A DNA stretch of 64,000 nt, taken from contig KN832876.1 of NCBI GenBank assembly GCA_000827325.1, positions 1,798,001 to 1,862,000 of the forward strand, given 5' to 3'. The position numbers and the translations under genes are program-made. Positions within the stretch are counted from its first letter, which is position 1. Every line of letters starts with the position of its first letter. The notes under the pieces were generated by a model that saw only the letters and a program-made list of their open reading frames with translations, did no database searches and had not been told where the DNA came from. Origin of the DNA: Oidiodendron maius Zn (lineage: Eukaryota > Ascomycota > Leotiomycetes > Myxotrichaceae). Positions 46,833 to 58,017 of the stretch are shown piece after piece.

Positions 46833-47315
46833 CTTGGACAATCGGTTCTTTGGTGCCGGTTTGATTGCGTTTGGGAAAGCAGAAAGCCGGGAGAAGCTTG
46901 AGTTGGGGTTGAGGTTACGCAGCATTCAGGACAGGATGCCGATAAGAGCTCGGGCCAACCCGCAGTCACATGATTTGAACGGCACTTGAAGCTCGAGGGG
47001 GAAAATGGATGACGAATAAGTCTCCAGAAATCGAGGGAACTTAATTTATATAACTTTGGGCCCGGCTTTTTACCCCAGGTCTTATTTAATTCCCGTTTTC
47101 CTGCGACCTCCCCTAGATTTCCCTGGTTTCTGCGTAGAGCTTTCTTCCTACAAGCGAGACATCAGCACCCGGTTGAATGCCAACGTCCTCGAGTGCACGA
47201 CCGCTTCGAATATACATTCATTCTCACACTTTGCACTGCCTTGACTCAAACTCGACACAAACTCGACACCTCATGTCCCGAACCAAATGAATCATTGCGC
47301 CGACGTGTCTGCGTG
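46833..47315. other. Divergent promoter region, VMA4 and NIPA-type transporter
   Basis: No gene. The leader of the right-hand gene (about 47190-47310) is rich in A and C with several out-of-frame ATGs. Confidence 0.5.
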
Positions 47316-48936
47316 ATGGGGTCCCTCGGCGGCCTGTCGCCAGAAGGTAGTGTAGCTGTAAGTTTACCTGACGTACGCCTCGGCTTTCTCGTCCCTTGAT
47401 CACTGACAGCTTCTCTCCTCTATGCAGATTGGTATTTTTGTCGGCCTTGTATCCACATCTGTGCAGAGCTTGGGTCTGACCCTGCAACGCAAATCGCACA
47501 TATTAGAGGACGAGAAGGGACCGCACGATGAGCGCCGGCCTCCGCACATGCGCCGGCGATGGCAGCTTGGCATGGCGATGTTCATCTTCTCGAACCTGGT
47601 TGGGAGCACGATCCAGATAACGACGCTGCCGCTGCCAGTATTGTCGACATTGCAGGCGTCAGGCCTGGTGTTTAACTCGATATGCGCGACGTTGATCCTG
47701 GGCGAGCCTTTCACAACGTGGTCGCTAGGAGGGACGCTGCTGGTCTCGACCGGTGCGGTTCTGATCGCCATATTTGGTGCCATTGGAGAGCCAGCACACA
47801 GCCTGGATCAATTGCTGGAGCTTCTTGGGCGGCAGACATTCATTATTTGGATGGTAATGCAGGCATTACTAGTTGCTACTATTATTACTATAGCTGGCTC
47901 CCTCACGAGAATGCGCATATCTCTCACGCCTCGAATACGCCTATTTAGAGGATTGGCGTACGGTTGCATCAGTGGTATCCTCTCGGCACACTCTCTACTC
48001 GTGGCGAAATCTGCCGTGGAGCTGGTGGTCCGCACGATCATCGAGGGGACGAACCAGTTCAACCGGTGGCAGTCGTGGGTCATCCTACTGGGCCTCGTCT
48101 TCCTGGCGCTCACGCAGCTCTACTACCTCAACCGAGGCCTCAAGCTTATCTCGACCAGCGTGTTGTACCCGCTCATCTTCTGTACGTACAATATCGTTGC
48201 CATCCTCGATGGCCTCATCTACTTCAAGCAGATCGACCGGCTGTCGACGCTACGCGCCTGCCTTGTCGCCCTCGGCACCGTCATCCTCCTCAGCGGCGTG
48301 CTCGCTCTCTCCTGGCGCCTGTCCGACGATCAGTCCCAGCAGCCTGTGCCCGCCAGCGCCCTTACTCCGGGGCTCGGGCTCGTAGACTCCTCGGGCGACG
48401 AGGACGACGAAGATGAGTCCTCCACCAGCCACCGCCTCCCCACGCACGACGAAGAATCTCCCCTCCTCTCCCCCACCCCCTCGCCCGCCCTTAAATACCC
48501 CCGCCGCCACCGAACTTTCTCCCCTTCGTCCCTCTCCCCGCTCCGCTCAGGTAAACGGGCCCGCTTCTCCCGCGAAGCCCACGAGATCTGGGGCGAACTC
48601 GCCGATGCCACGCCATCCCCACACCGCTCCGCCTCTCTCCCTTTCTCCGCCGAGCCCTCGCCCCTCACGCCTTCCACGGCTGGCCCTGACGGGCCCGATA
48701 CGGACGTCGATCCAGACGAGCACACATCCCTCCTTGCGCGACGCGGCTCGCGCGCCCGTCGCCGCAGACGCTCTACAGGCTTCCCCGCGTTCGCCGCACG
48801 GCCGCCACCGAGAGGGAAGAGCTTACGCCGGAGCCAGAGCGTTCTGGGCGGGTTGTGGAAGATGAATTGGTGGGGAAGAGGAAATGGGAGTGGAGGAGGG
48901 GGAAGGGATGATCAAGCTCCCTCGAGCGCTATATAA
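47316..48936 (+). CDS. NIPA family magnesium transporter-like membrane protein
   Basis: Exons are 47316-47357 and 47428-48936 (516 aa). The first exon adds MGSLGGLSPEGSVA, and the first membrane helix begins immediately after the junction (IGIFVGLVSTSVQSLGLTLQ). About nine hydrophobic helices occupy residues 14-300, matching the drug/metabolite-transporter fold of NIPA proteins, including STLQASGLVFNSICATLILG and LYPLIFCTYNIVAILDGLIY. NIPA members in animals carry Mg2+, but substrate in fungi is less certain. The last ~210 residues are disordered, rich in Ser, Pro and Arg, and likely cytosolic and phosphorylated. GC content rises strongly in this tail. Confidence 0.88.
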
Positions 48937-50283
48937 GAAATGGGAGAAATTCGTCATTTGCTTGAACAAAGAATACCATGGTGGAGAGGGGAAGACAAAA
49001 GCTTGGATGGAGACGGGAAGGTTCAAAGGCAGAAACCAGTTGTATGAATAGGCTGTGTATATCGGCGCACTTTGCTTCGTTCGAGCCGCATTGCATAAGG
49101 AGTGTTCTTGGAATCAGGGAATCGGGGGCCGCATACATGCATGGCGTTTGGAAGAAATACAGCGGGAATCAGTGGGGGGCATTGGAAAGCAGAGTCGTTG
49201 CTCTCACCACACGCACGCCTTTGCTCGTATTACCTGCTTATAGGCAGAGGCACTCTTTCATGGATCTCTCGCGTGGTTAGAAGGGGGCTGTTGTTGGATA
49301 ACTCGTACATACCCTGTCCTAGGATAATAGTTTTCTAGATCACCCTTACCCTGCAAACACAACATTATGCAAAAGCTCGTGGTTTGGTTAGACTCGTTGC
49401 TCGTCCGATGTTTGTGATATTAGTAGAGTTGCACGCCAAGGCGGTCAATATGAGAGATCTGACAACGCAGAAGAAATTAAATGGCCGTCCGATTTTGTAC
49501 ATCTATCTTCCATGGCCGCCTGGCGTCACACCGCATGGGCGTACATCATCTCACCGCACGTCGAGCAATTGACGCCATGTATGTGCCAAGGTATGTACTC
49601 CATGGACTTAGATGCAAGATCACGTACAGAACACTGCATACAGCAAAGACAAGGCTTGCTCCTCAGTTAGGCATATGAACAAAGATTGATTGATCTGATT
49701 TGAGTCCCTGATCTGCCACGGGCTACTGTACTGTACAGAGTAGAGCTACGCCAAACCAGCTAACTAGCCACTGACCTTCCGACGAGAGCAAGAGAAATGT
49801 CCACCATCAACCCAGACAACACCAGACAGGAGAGCAAAAGCCCAGAGGGGAACGGCAACCTACACGCAATGCAGATTCCCGTCGGCCCCATCTCTGCCTT
49901 GCCCGCCGCCCAGTTTACAAATCCAGTCACAGATGTTTTCCACGCCCCCCTACCGTTCCAAGATCCCTGAGTTCGCAGAGGAAATTATCTTCATTATTCA
50001 CGCAAGGTAGTTGTAAAAGTTTTGTTTTAGAAAAGCGACGAGGGAGGAGGAAGAATATGCGCAGACTTTGCAAGGGAAAAAAGAGAGAGAGAAACCCATA
50101 TGATAAGACACCGAACACCGTCTGCACACACCCCGTTGTTAAGAATCGAGACCCGCCGGGCACCAAACGAGCCGCCGGGGGAAAACGCGTCGAAATGATG
50201 TCTCGGGTATCAGTTTCGTGCAAAGACCAGCTCAACCCTCTCGCGTGTTTATGGGGGGTGAAGCCTCGGGAGCGGCCTCCCCA
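48937..50283. other. Convergent intergenic region (1.35 kb)
   Basis: Between the 3' ends of the NIPA-type gene and MCM1. Contains TACTGTACTGTAC at 49724-49736, also found at 9342-9354. Short open frames look random. Confidence 0.5.
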
Positions 50284-51139
50284 TTATGCCTGATGCGAAT
50301 GTTGCTGTGGGATGCCGGCCTGGGGTGGCATAGGATACCCACTCCGCTGCTGGGCAACGTAATTCTGATATGCGAGTGCCTGCTGCTGCTCGATCGTCTG
50401 TGGCATGTAACCCGGATGCATCTGAGGGTTGCCCTGAGGCATGCCGGGGCGCGGCTGCTGCGGGGGGAGGTGTTGCGGGCTGGGCTCCTCGGGCGACTCG
50501 ACCGGGCCAGCATCGTCGACGCCGTTCTCGCCACTGCCGGCGGGTTCGGGAGCGTTCAGGCACGCCTGTCATGATCAATTAGCGATGCACGTCGCGTCAA
50601 GGGGGGGTGGGGGATGCGATGCGCCCATACCTGGATCAGATTCTTGCCCTCGGCCTTGGTCACGAGCGGTTGGAGCTTGGGGGTGGTGAAGGTATAAACC
50701 AGACCCGTCTCGGAGACGACGAGCAGGAGGACCTGCGTGCCGGTGAGAACCGACAGCTCGTATGCCTGTTCGGGAGAGGATAGGTGAGCAATTGCCACGA
50801 AAGGGTACGACGACGCGACGAGGACGACGCGCCATCGAGGGGGGGAGGATCGATGGACGATGGGGGAGATGGGGGAGATGGGGCACACACCTTCTTCATG
50901 ATACCGGCCTTGCGCTTGGAGAAGGTGATGTGGCGACGCGACTTGTCGGTGATGAACTTGATCTCGATCTTCCTGCGCTCGCGACCAGGCTTATCATCAT
51001 CGTCGTCGTCGTCGTCGGCGGTCGAGGGACGCTGGCGCTTGACGCCACGGTTCTCGCCGGCCGCATTGCCATTCCCGACGGCGTGGTCGTCGAGGGCAGA
51101 AGGGGAGGCCGGGTCGTGCTGGTCGGTGATGTCGGCCAT
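50284..51139 (-). CDS. MCM1: MADS-box transcription factor Mcm1 (SRF type)
   Basis: Sequence-specific regulator of mating, cell-cycle and developmental genes, acting with cofactors such as alpha-box proteins. Exons are 51139-50891, 50765-50631 and 50565-50284 (221 aa). An acidic Asp run (residues about 43-50) precedes the MADS box, which begins GRERRKIEIKFITDKSRRHI and continues across the first intron (KRKAGIMKK/AYELSVLTGT) to LLLVVSETGLVYTF. The C-terminus is rich in Pro and Gln (QQQALAYQNY and similar), a typical activation region. The first intron (125 nt) is the longest in the window and splits the DNA-binding domain at a position I recall in other moulds. A very long GC- and CT-rich upstream region lies to the right. 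Confidence 0.96.
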
Positions 51140-54100
51140 GGTGGAGACGACGCGGGCAGGTAGAACTGGAGGGACAGAAGGGGCCTTGGTGGAAAAGTGA
51201 GGTATGACGAAGGCGACTCCTTTGAGATGCAGAGCCGACGATGACCTTACTGTTTATGGGGGGGGGGCGTGAGTGGATGAGGCAGTGAAGCCGTGAGGCC
51301 GTGAGGCAGAGAACCGTCGTAGGCGCAGAAAACGGGCGGGAGGGTGGCGAGCGAGGGCTGGATCGAGGAAGGCGTGTGCTGGGCAGAGCAGGCGCGAACC
51401 CCAAAGGAGAGAGACAAACAGTCGATAGGACGATTAACGTTTGGGGGGGAGGGTAGAGCTGATTGCCGTATAGAGGTAAACACGTCTGGACGACGGGGCT
51501 GAAGACGAACGGGTTTCCGGTTCCTGGGGGGGAGTTTGACCACAAAGAGGAAGAGGTGGACAGGAGCGTTGGGGGTAAATTGGATGGATCGGGTTTAAGG
51601 TGAGGAGAGGAAGGATAGGAGAGGAGGGAGGAGAGGGTGGTACCGGTACCGGTGGATGAGGGACGCGGTACGTCGAGGCGGTAGGTACTTGGTGTACTAA
51701 GTGGACGGGGCCCAGGCACGGGAAGACTTTGGAGGGACTGGACGGACTGCTCGGACTGGACTATGATGCTCGGTCAGAAAAGAGCAAGAGGGAGAGAGAG
51801 AGAGGGATGGGAGTTGAGAGGAGGGATCCGGTCGGACATGTAGCCAAGACGGGATAGCCGGGTGGAGGAAGGCGGTTGCTGCGCGGTACGCGGGTGACCG
51901 GGGGCATGGTACTTACGTGTGGGTGAGAGTGGCGTGGGAAGGTGAGGTACCGCGCGAAGTACTGATGCTCTACCCTGTACTTTCGCACCGTACGTGGTAA
52001 TTTCGACTCGGTCGGATGCTGGGGGGGGGCTGCTGGAGCGGGTGTTGAGTCCTCCTGTGGCTCGCTGGCGCGGTGCCGTATGGTGATTCGAGCGAGGATC
52101 TCCGGCGCCGGGTGATCCGATGCGTTCAGGTGGTTTTTGGTGGGGGGATATGTGTGTGGCGGTAGATGGGGGGGATTGATGGATTGATGGATAGATGGAT
52201 TGAGTGGTCTGGTGTCTGGTCTCGTCTGAGAGGGACCGAGAGACAGAGAGAGAGACAGCACAACACAGCACAGACAGACAGACGAACACGCTGATCCTGC
52301 ACTTCCCTCGTCGGCACACACGCGGAGAGGCGGCAGAAGCGGCGGGGAACACAAGGCAGGAAAATAAAGGGTCTCAGTAAGGTTGGTGGATGGGTGATGG
52401 TTGAAAGAGGGCAAGTGCGGCCTTCTTATTGCTGCGTCGGGCAAAACCTGCCGCCCGAATTCTCTCCCACCGCTGAGGGGGGCGCCCAGGACGCGCTAAT
52501 CCCGCTTGGCTCTCGACCTGTCATAGGGCCATTCGGTAGTGCCTAGGGGCCTCGTTTCTCAGGCACTACGAACTTGCTGCCCTCTTCGCAATTCACACAT
52601 TCATGCATTCACTCATTCATTCATTTCTTGATCCCCCCCCCCTTACTTTGTACAACCCTCTTCTACCCCTTTTCACCCACGTCCACGCCCGCGCCCACCC
52701 CTCGCCCACCCCTCGCCCACTTCCACTGCTTGCCACGCATATTATGTCTCACTACGTTCACTGATACCCCTATGACCACCCCCCCCGTAATGTAAGCAAT
52801 CTTGTAAGATTGCCTAGGATTTTGGGCCATTCAACCCGCGCTACCCCTATTCTTCTCTCGTAGCTCCCACCACAGCCTCTACAATGTCTCCTACACAGAT
52901 CCCTCTGTCCTCTCCATTGCGCCGTGGCGCCATCACCTTTTCCTCCTGAACGTTGGTCAATTCCTGCTGTTCACGAAGCCATTCTCACCGCATATTCCCC
53001 GAACATGACACGAATCGGCTAACTTCTCCAACCCTCTCCCCCATTGTTAGCGGCTCACCAGTTGGATGCTTCTCCATGTGAAGAACCCTGTGATCTTTAT
53101 CCATAACTCATCAATGCGGCCGTCCATCCTGCTCCCCACACTCCACCAAAGGTAGTTTTGTCCTGTTCGACAAGCAGCTCCTTACCCATGCCGGTGAACA
53201 GCTCCGCGGCTGCCCATGCGCAGCCCTAGTTTCCGGACGATTACTTGTCAAATATTCAGCAATGCCATGATCTGGTTAAGAAGAATCGTGGGTGCAGGTA
53301 CACCCCCCGCCAAGCGTGAGAATGCGATATTTCATCGCTGCCATTTCCAATGCTGCTGGCCTTTCTATCGCCTGGTCTCTCAACTCTCTCATCTTATATT
53401 CTACGTCTCTTCTCTTCTCTTTCCTTATTCGTTCCCAACCTTAGCTTCGAAGGCAAGGCCAAATCAGCCACCATAACTTCAAGTAGACAATGATCTTTTC
53501 CATAACAGCCTGTCGCTGCGCCGCCTGGACATCATCGTTCTGTAACGGGTCGAATTGGCTATCAACAAATATGCTTCTTTTCTTATGTTGTAGAGCGATT
53601 TAAAGGCACTTACTATCTTTAGCGCAGCTGCATATCTCATTAGAGTGAGACAGCAAGGTGAAATCATCGAGCTTTCGTCTGGGGCCTTTGGGAGGTGACG
53701 GAGGAGTAGCAAACTTGTCGCTGTAATGAGTTAGTTGATGATGGCCCAGGACTAGTTGAAGTCGATACATATTTCAACGAGGAAGGACGTGATGATATCA
53801 TCAAGACATCGTTATTTGCTCTCCAAGAGTTTTAAAGGACTTGTTGGTATTTGTCTGTTGTTCGTTACTCTCGAGGGAGTTGAAGGAAGGAAAGGTAAGG
53901 AGAGAAGGGGAGTAAACGAAAGGAGAGTGAGATGCTTGTTTAACTCGTGCCAGTTTGGAATATCTTGCTCTTGTGATGCAGGATAGACGTCGCTTAGGCA
54001 GCTCATTTATTTTCCTACGCAGCTATCTAGGTAATGTGCTTGCCTTTCCCTTGCCTTACTAATTCATCTCATAAGACGATATAGTAGCTTAGTTTGAATG

Positions 54101-54304
54101 CCATGCAATTCTAGACCAATATATCCATTGAGTCACCCATCATGGCCATTAACTCCCTTGCACTTGAAGGGCCATGTCGCTGGGTATCTCGCTCTATTAT
54201 ATTCTATGTCCCATTCCGTATGTCGGTAATCAAAGGAGCCGCAGCCATTATATCATTGCAGCTTCAATCTGCCATTTCTAATAATCTGTCACTTTCCCTA
54301 TCAC
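51140..54304. other. Gene-poor 3.2-kb region upstream of MCM1
   Basis: From 51140 to about 52450 the plus strand is G/A-rich with runs of up to ten G, so the minus strand is CT-rich, fitting a long MCM1 leader and promoter. From about 52560 to 53480 the bias flips and the plus strand becomes C/T-rich. A weak minus-strand candidate with splice-like signals lies at 53480-53740. No complete gene is supported. Confidence 0.45.
52173..52203. repeat. (GGATTGAT)n-like tandem repeat
   Basis: GGATTGAT followed by near-identical GGAT/TGAT/AGAT units over about 31 bases, in the MCM1 upstream region. Confidence 0.7.
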
Positions 54305-55509
54305 TCAAGCCCACTTTCCTAGCAGGGCCATCACAGCCGTGCCGAGAAACACGCAAACCATCATGAATATCAATCTCTTGGAGTTCCTCGTTAGCTCAGG
54401 ATTGAAGAGAAAGTCTCGCGCCAGAAGCTCCACCAAGCCTGTATAGATCAGGATCCCTGCCGAGATCGAGTCCAGGACGCCAGAGACCACGTTGGCCGTG
54501 AAGCTTCCAGAGTCGTAAGTTGTACGCAGGCCTAGGCCAATGGCAATGGCAATTGGTGTGGTCAGACCATAGCCAGCGCATAATGCCCAGGGCAGCCAGG
54601 AAACGCGCCGTGGAAAGGGGATGGCTGACATTCTGGCACCGATTCCCAGCCCTTCGAAGGACTGGTGGAAGACCAGGACGGGGTACAAGGTCGAGAACTC
54701 ATTACCTGCAGTGCCCAGGTTCAGGCCGATAATCACAGAGTGGAAGATGACTCCGAATTCGAGGATAAGGAAGGCTGCAATCTGCTGGCGGAAGGCGGTT
54801 TCGATCATCAGCTCCGAGCTGTCTGAGGCTATCTCTAGGTCGTTCTTCTTTGGCTCTTTGTCTAGTGGTCTGCCCGCCTGGGTAGCAATGACAGAATGGA
54901 AATTCTCGTCCTGGTCACCAGAGTGCATCTGGTTATGGCTCAGTCCCCGGTCGTGCACCGCGTTTCCTTCTCCATTGCCGGGCTGGTCGGTGATAATGGT
55001 CTCGACATTCTGGTGGCTGTGCTGTAGGTGATACCTGTTTTCAACGTACTGTTCAGCTCCGAAATCCAAGAGGAAGACGAGCATGACCGAAGTGAGTACG
55101 ATGGCAGGCGGCCACGAGTAGGTGGACCATCCTCCTGTCATCCCCACACAGGTGTTGGGACCAATCTCCCCGTATGCTGGGTCGAGGAGACTGTAAATAT
55201 TAACTACTGGCTGCAGAGGAGAACGAATTAGGGTTCTTACTGGATGAAGGCCGTGGCGATGATGACGCCGGCGCCGAAGTACCGGGCGAAGAGGTAAACG
55301 TAGATGTTGATTCGCACCCACCGCACGCGGGCGGCCACGACAGGGAAGAACGTGGCGGCGGAGGATACAATGAGGATCACAAAGAGGGCAGATATGCGGG
55401 CACCCAGTCGGCCGTTGTACTGATTGCCGCCCGCGTTGAGGTAGCAGATGACAGCCACCGGGTCGACCGTGTCGAGGTCGACACTGGAGGCGTTGAAATC
55501 GGAGGACAT
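54305..55509 (-). CDS. ZIP family zinc transporter
   Basis: Plasma-membrane or organellar Zn2+ importer of the Zrt1/Zrt2 class. Exons are 55509-55241 and 55190-54305 (384 aa), joined as AFIHLLDPAYGEIG, the conserved end of helix 3. Eight membrane helices are expected. Metal-binding helices are clear: helix 4 has EFGVIFHSVIIGLNLGT and helix 5 has VFHQSFEGLGIG. A cytosolic loop (about residues 150-235) carries several His, Asp and Glu residues but no long His repeat. A TATA-like CTATAAAG lies at 55659-55666 on the minus strand. Three CAAGGT hexamers occur within 800 bp upstream, the core I recall for the zinc regulator ZafA. High- or low-affinity subtype cannot be decided. Confidence 0.92.
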
Positions 55510-55658
55510 GATGATAGGAGACTGACAAAGAGGTCAGGTAGGAGGTGATTGAGGGTTCTGTTATCGTTGCGTCTCAAGCGTTTGCAAGCTCTTTAAAGGG
55601 AGGACTGAAAGGGGGGAGGGGGGGAGGCTGAGGCTGAGAGAGACTCGGGGTTGGCACT

Positions 55659-55666
55659 CTTTATAG
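55659..55666 (-). promoter_or_regulatory. TATA box of ZIP transporter gene
   Basis: CTATAAAG on the minus strand, 149 bp upstream of the ATG at 55509. Confidence 0.45.
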
Positions 55667-55784
55667 GGACGTTCAGTGGAGATTCAATGACGAGCGCGTG
55701 ATAAGGCAAGCCATGCATGTGTGATGTGTAGGAGAGATCTATGAGGAAAAAGGAAGAGAAATAGGAAGGAAGGGCTGCGGTGGC

Positions 55785-55790
55785 ACCTTG
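55785..55790 (-). promoter_or_regulatory. Candidate zinc-response motif CAAGGT
   Basis: CAAGGT on the minus strand, 275 bp upstream of the ZIP start. Further copies are at 56029-56034 (minus) and 56294-56299 (plus). Function is inferred from the known ZafA core. Confidence 0.35.
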
Positions 55791-56628
55791 ACGGGCAGCT
55801 CAGCTACGACACAGCAGAACACGCAGGACCGTGGGGCCAATGAATGGAAGTCGATCTTTGGTGTACCAGCGTACAGAAGAATTACGTGAGGGAAGGGTCA
55901 ATACACCTGAGTTGTATTCGTCAGATGAGCCACTCCCTCAACGGTTCCAATGTGAAGGAATTGTCCAAATCAAAAGAGAAGAGAATAAATATCTCCGTGG
56001 GTCATGGATGTCATGACGAGTGCGCCACACCTTGATGGCCACTGTTGAAGCCTCCCCCTGTCTTGATTAACCCCACTGGATGCCACTCGCATTCCAGCCA
56101 TTAGAAATCAGCGGGTCAGATGTTTTGTAACCCAGCACTCCTAAGTACTACAGAGTATACTCCCACCTGTCAAAGTTCCTTCCAGACACACGTCGTCACT
56201 TACCATCTCGGCCACGGCTCGTCCACGGCTCGTCCACCCGGTGTCAGAGTCCGCCCGGCTGAGTAAGGTTAGGTTACCTCGAGGGACTCCCATCAAGGTA
56301 CCGATTCAGGACCCAGAAAGAAGGGTCCACGACTAGCAGAGGAGGAGACATGATACGATACAACACCCAAGCAGGCAAGAATGGGAAAGACATCCCCAGC
56401 TCTTATTCCCTCCCACCTTTTTCATTTCGTCCCATCTCCCCGCCGGATAATCAGTTTTCCCCCGTGTGCGTCCACGTGACAACCGGGCTCGCTTCCTTTC
56501 CGGACCGTTTAGAGTGACGTTGCAGCGGGTATGCAGCGCCAGCGCCAGGAAGAGCTCCAGGTCACCGCCTCGTGCGGCCTAGGCGTTGAGAAAGGACACC
56601 CAGAGATAATCCTGGCGGCTGTTGGCCC

Positions 56629-56659
56629 AGAATGCCACTGTCAGAACTGCTGGCATTCT
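56629..56659. repeat. Inverted repeat, 9-bp stem
   Basis: AGAATGCCA at 56629-56637 and its exact complement TGGCATTCT at 56651-56659, with a 13-base loop. It could be a palindromic protein site or a chance hairpin. Confidence 0.5.
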
Positions 56660-57661
56660 ACAGTAGGTCCTGTAGTCATCGCTATGATGGGATTACTAGC
56701 GTGTTCACGAGGTAACATTTCCCTTCCCTCGTCTCCCGTCCCAGCCTGCGTACGAGATGCGTTCGTCGGAATATCCAGCGTATATAGCCTGATCGGGACG
56801 GACCTCTCTGCAGCTCAAGGCCTCGCAGCTTATCTCGGAGCCGAATCATGAGGGCTGGTATTAATCCGGTATCTCGGGAGGGATTTCCTTCGTCTTGACC
56901 TGGAGAGAGAGGGATCTTGCGACATTCCATCAGCCGTGTGAGGGAACGCAGGATCCTGCAGTGGAAGCTACGGCGAGTGATCAGATTCCTGCGCGATGCT
57001 CCTCGGCCGCTCTCTAGGGCAGCGCCGAGCACAAAGAATCGGCCATATCAACAGAAAGGAAAGAACAAGCGATCGAGAATAGGAAGGTATAAGAAGATCT
57101 TGTGAGCAACGAAGAGGGGTCGACTTATCGTGCCGATAGATCGATAAGGCCCTACCGGGGGGCAACCCCCAGCATTCCAGAGTCATGATTCCAGGAAGAA
57201 AATGCGATAAGTTGTACAGGGTACTCATCTGAAGGCATGGCCGCTCCATTCTAAGGGACATCTCAGGCTAGTGGTGGAGCTCCTGGGTTTTCCGTACGTA
57301 TTTGAGCGCCTGGAATCTAAATTTTATATGTCGAAGTGCGTGTGTGCTTCATGAATGCCATGGATAGCTGAGGGCGGAGGCGCGGGATGCAGCAGTGAGA
57401 CAGCACCGGTCCATGAACAGCGCAGCTGCAATTTCCAACAGTTTCCAATCCCGTCGCGGCATTCATAAATCTGATAAAGTCGAAACTGAGTGTGCTATTC
57501 ATGGTACAGCAGGAGATCCTTCTCGCCCAATCCAACTGCTACCCCTGAAAGTCCAGATTCCTAGCTCGCTTATTTTGATACCTCAGGCAAAATTTATCCG
57601 ACACCTCATATCTCAGGCTCTAAAGACACACTAGTCTCGAAACCGACTGGCTGAGCGCCTT

Positions 57662-57672
57662 TGAGCACGTTT
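57662..57672 (-). promoter_or_regulatory. Candidate copper-response motif, copy 1
   Basis: AAACGTGCTCA on the minus strand, about 345 bp before the Ctr start. Contains GTGCTCA, close to the Mac1-type copper element. Confidence 0.35.
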
Positions 57673-57776
57673 CTGACTCTCGTCCACTGCACCACTGCGG
57701 ATTTGCCCACTGTGGAATTAAAGGTATTATATTCTATGGATGATGCGTCTCTCTCCCTCTTCTTACACACTCTCTC

Positions 57777-57787
57777 AAACGTGCTCA
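57777..57787 (+). promoter_or_regulatory. Candidate copper-response motif, copy 2
   Basis: An exact second copy of AAACGTGCTCA, in inverted orientation to copy 1 and about 230 bp before the Ctr start. Confidence 0.35.
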
Positions 57788-58017
57788 TCGCTTGGTGATA
57801 CCCATCTCTCCCCTCTTTAAAACGAGCTCATTCCCTCTCTTACATGCGGTGCGACTAGTGATCAGCCCATCCTGCATGTATAAGAAAGGAAGCTGAGACA
57901 CCCTCTCTCTGGTCGAGTCCCGCATCACTAAGACCTCATTTTTTGTCTCTCTTCGTGTCTCCCCTAGAGGAATCTATCACTTTATTATCATCCTCCACAA
58001 CAGCAATCATAGACAAT

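Larger units (their letters stand above)
55510..58017. other. Divergent 2.5-kb intergenic region between ZIP and Ctr genes
   Basis: Holds candidate zinc motifs near the left gene, a 9-bp perfect inverted repeat (56629-56659), a duplicated CCACGGCTCGT (56212-56233), and two copies of AAACGTGCTCA near the copper transporter. No gene is supported; the frame at 56531-56851 lacks any domain. Confidence 0.5.

Noticed and set aside
51761-52444. 227-codon frame on the minus strand upstream of MCM1
   Set aside because: CT-rich leader sequence giving Ser/Pro/Leu runs; probably 5' UTR or promoter.
57626-57710. tRNA-like sequence (TTCGAGAC B-box-like on the minus strand)
   Set aside because: The T-stem and acceptor stem do not pair, so no cloverleaf can be drawn.
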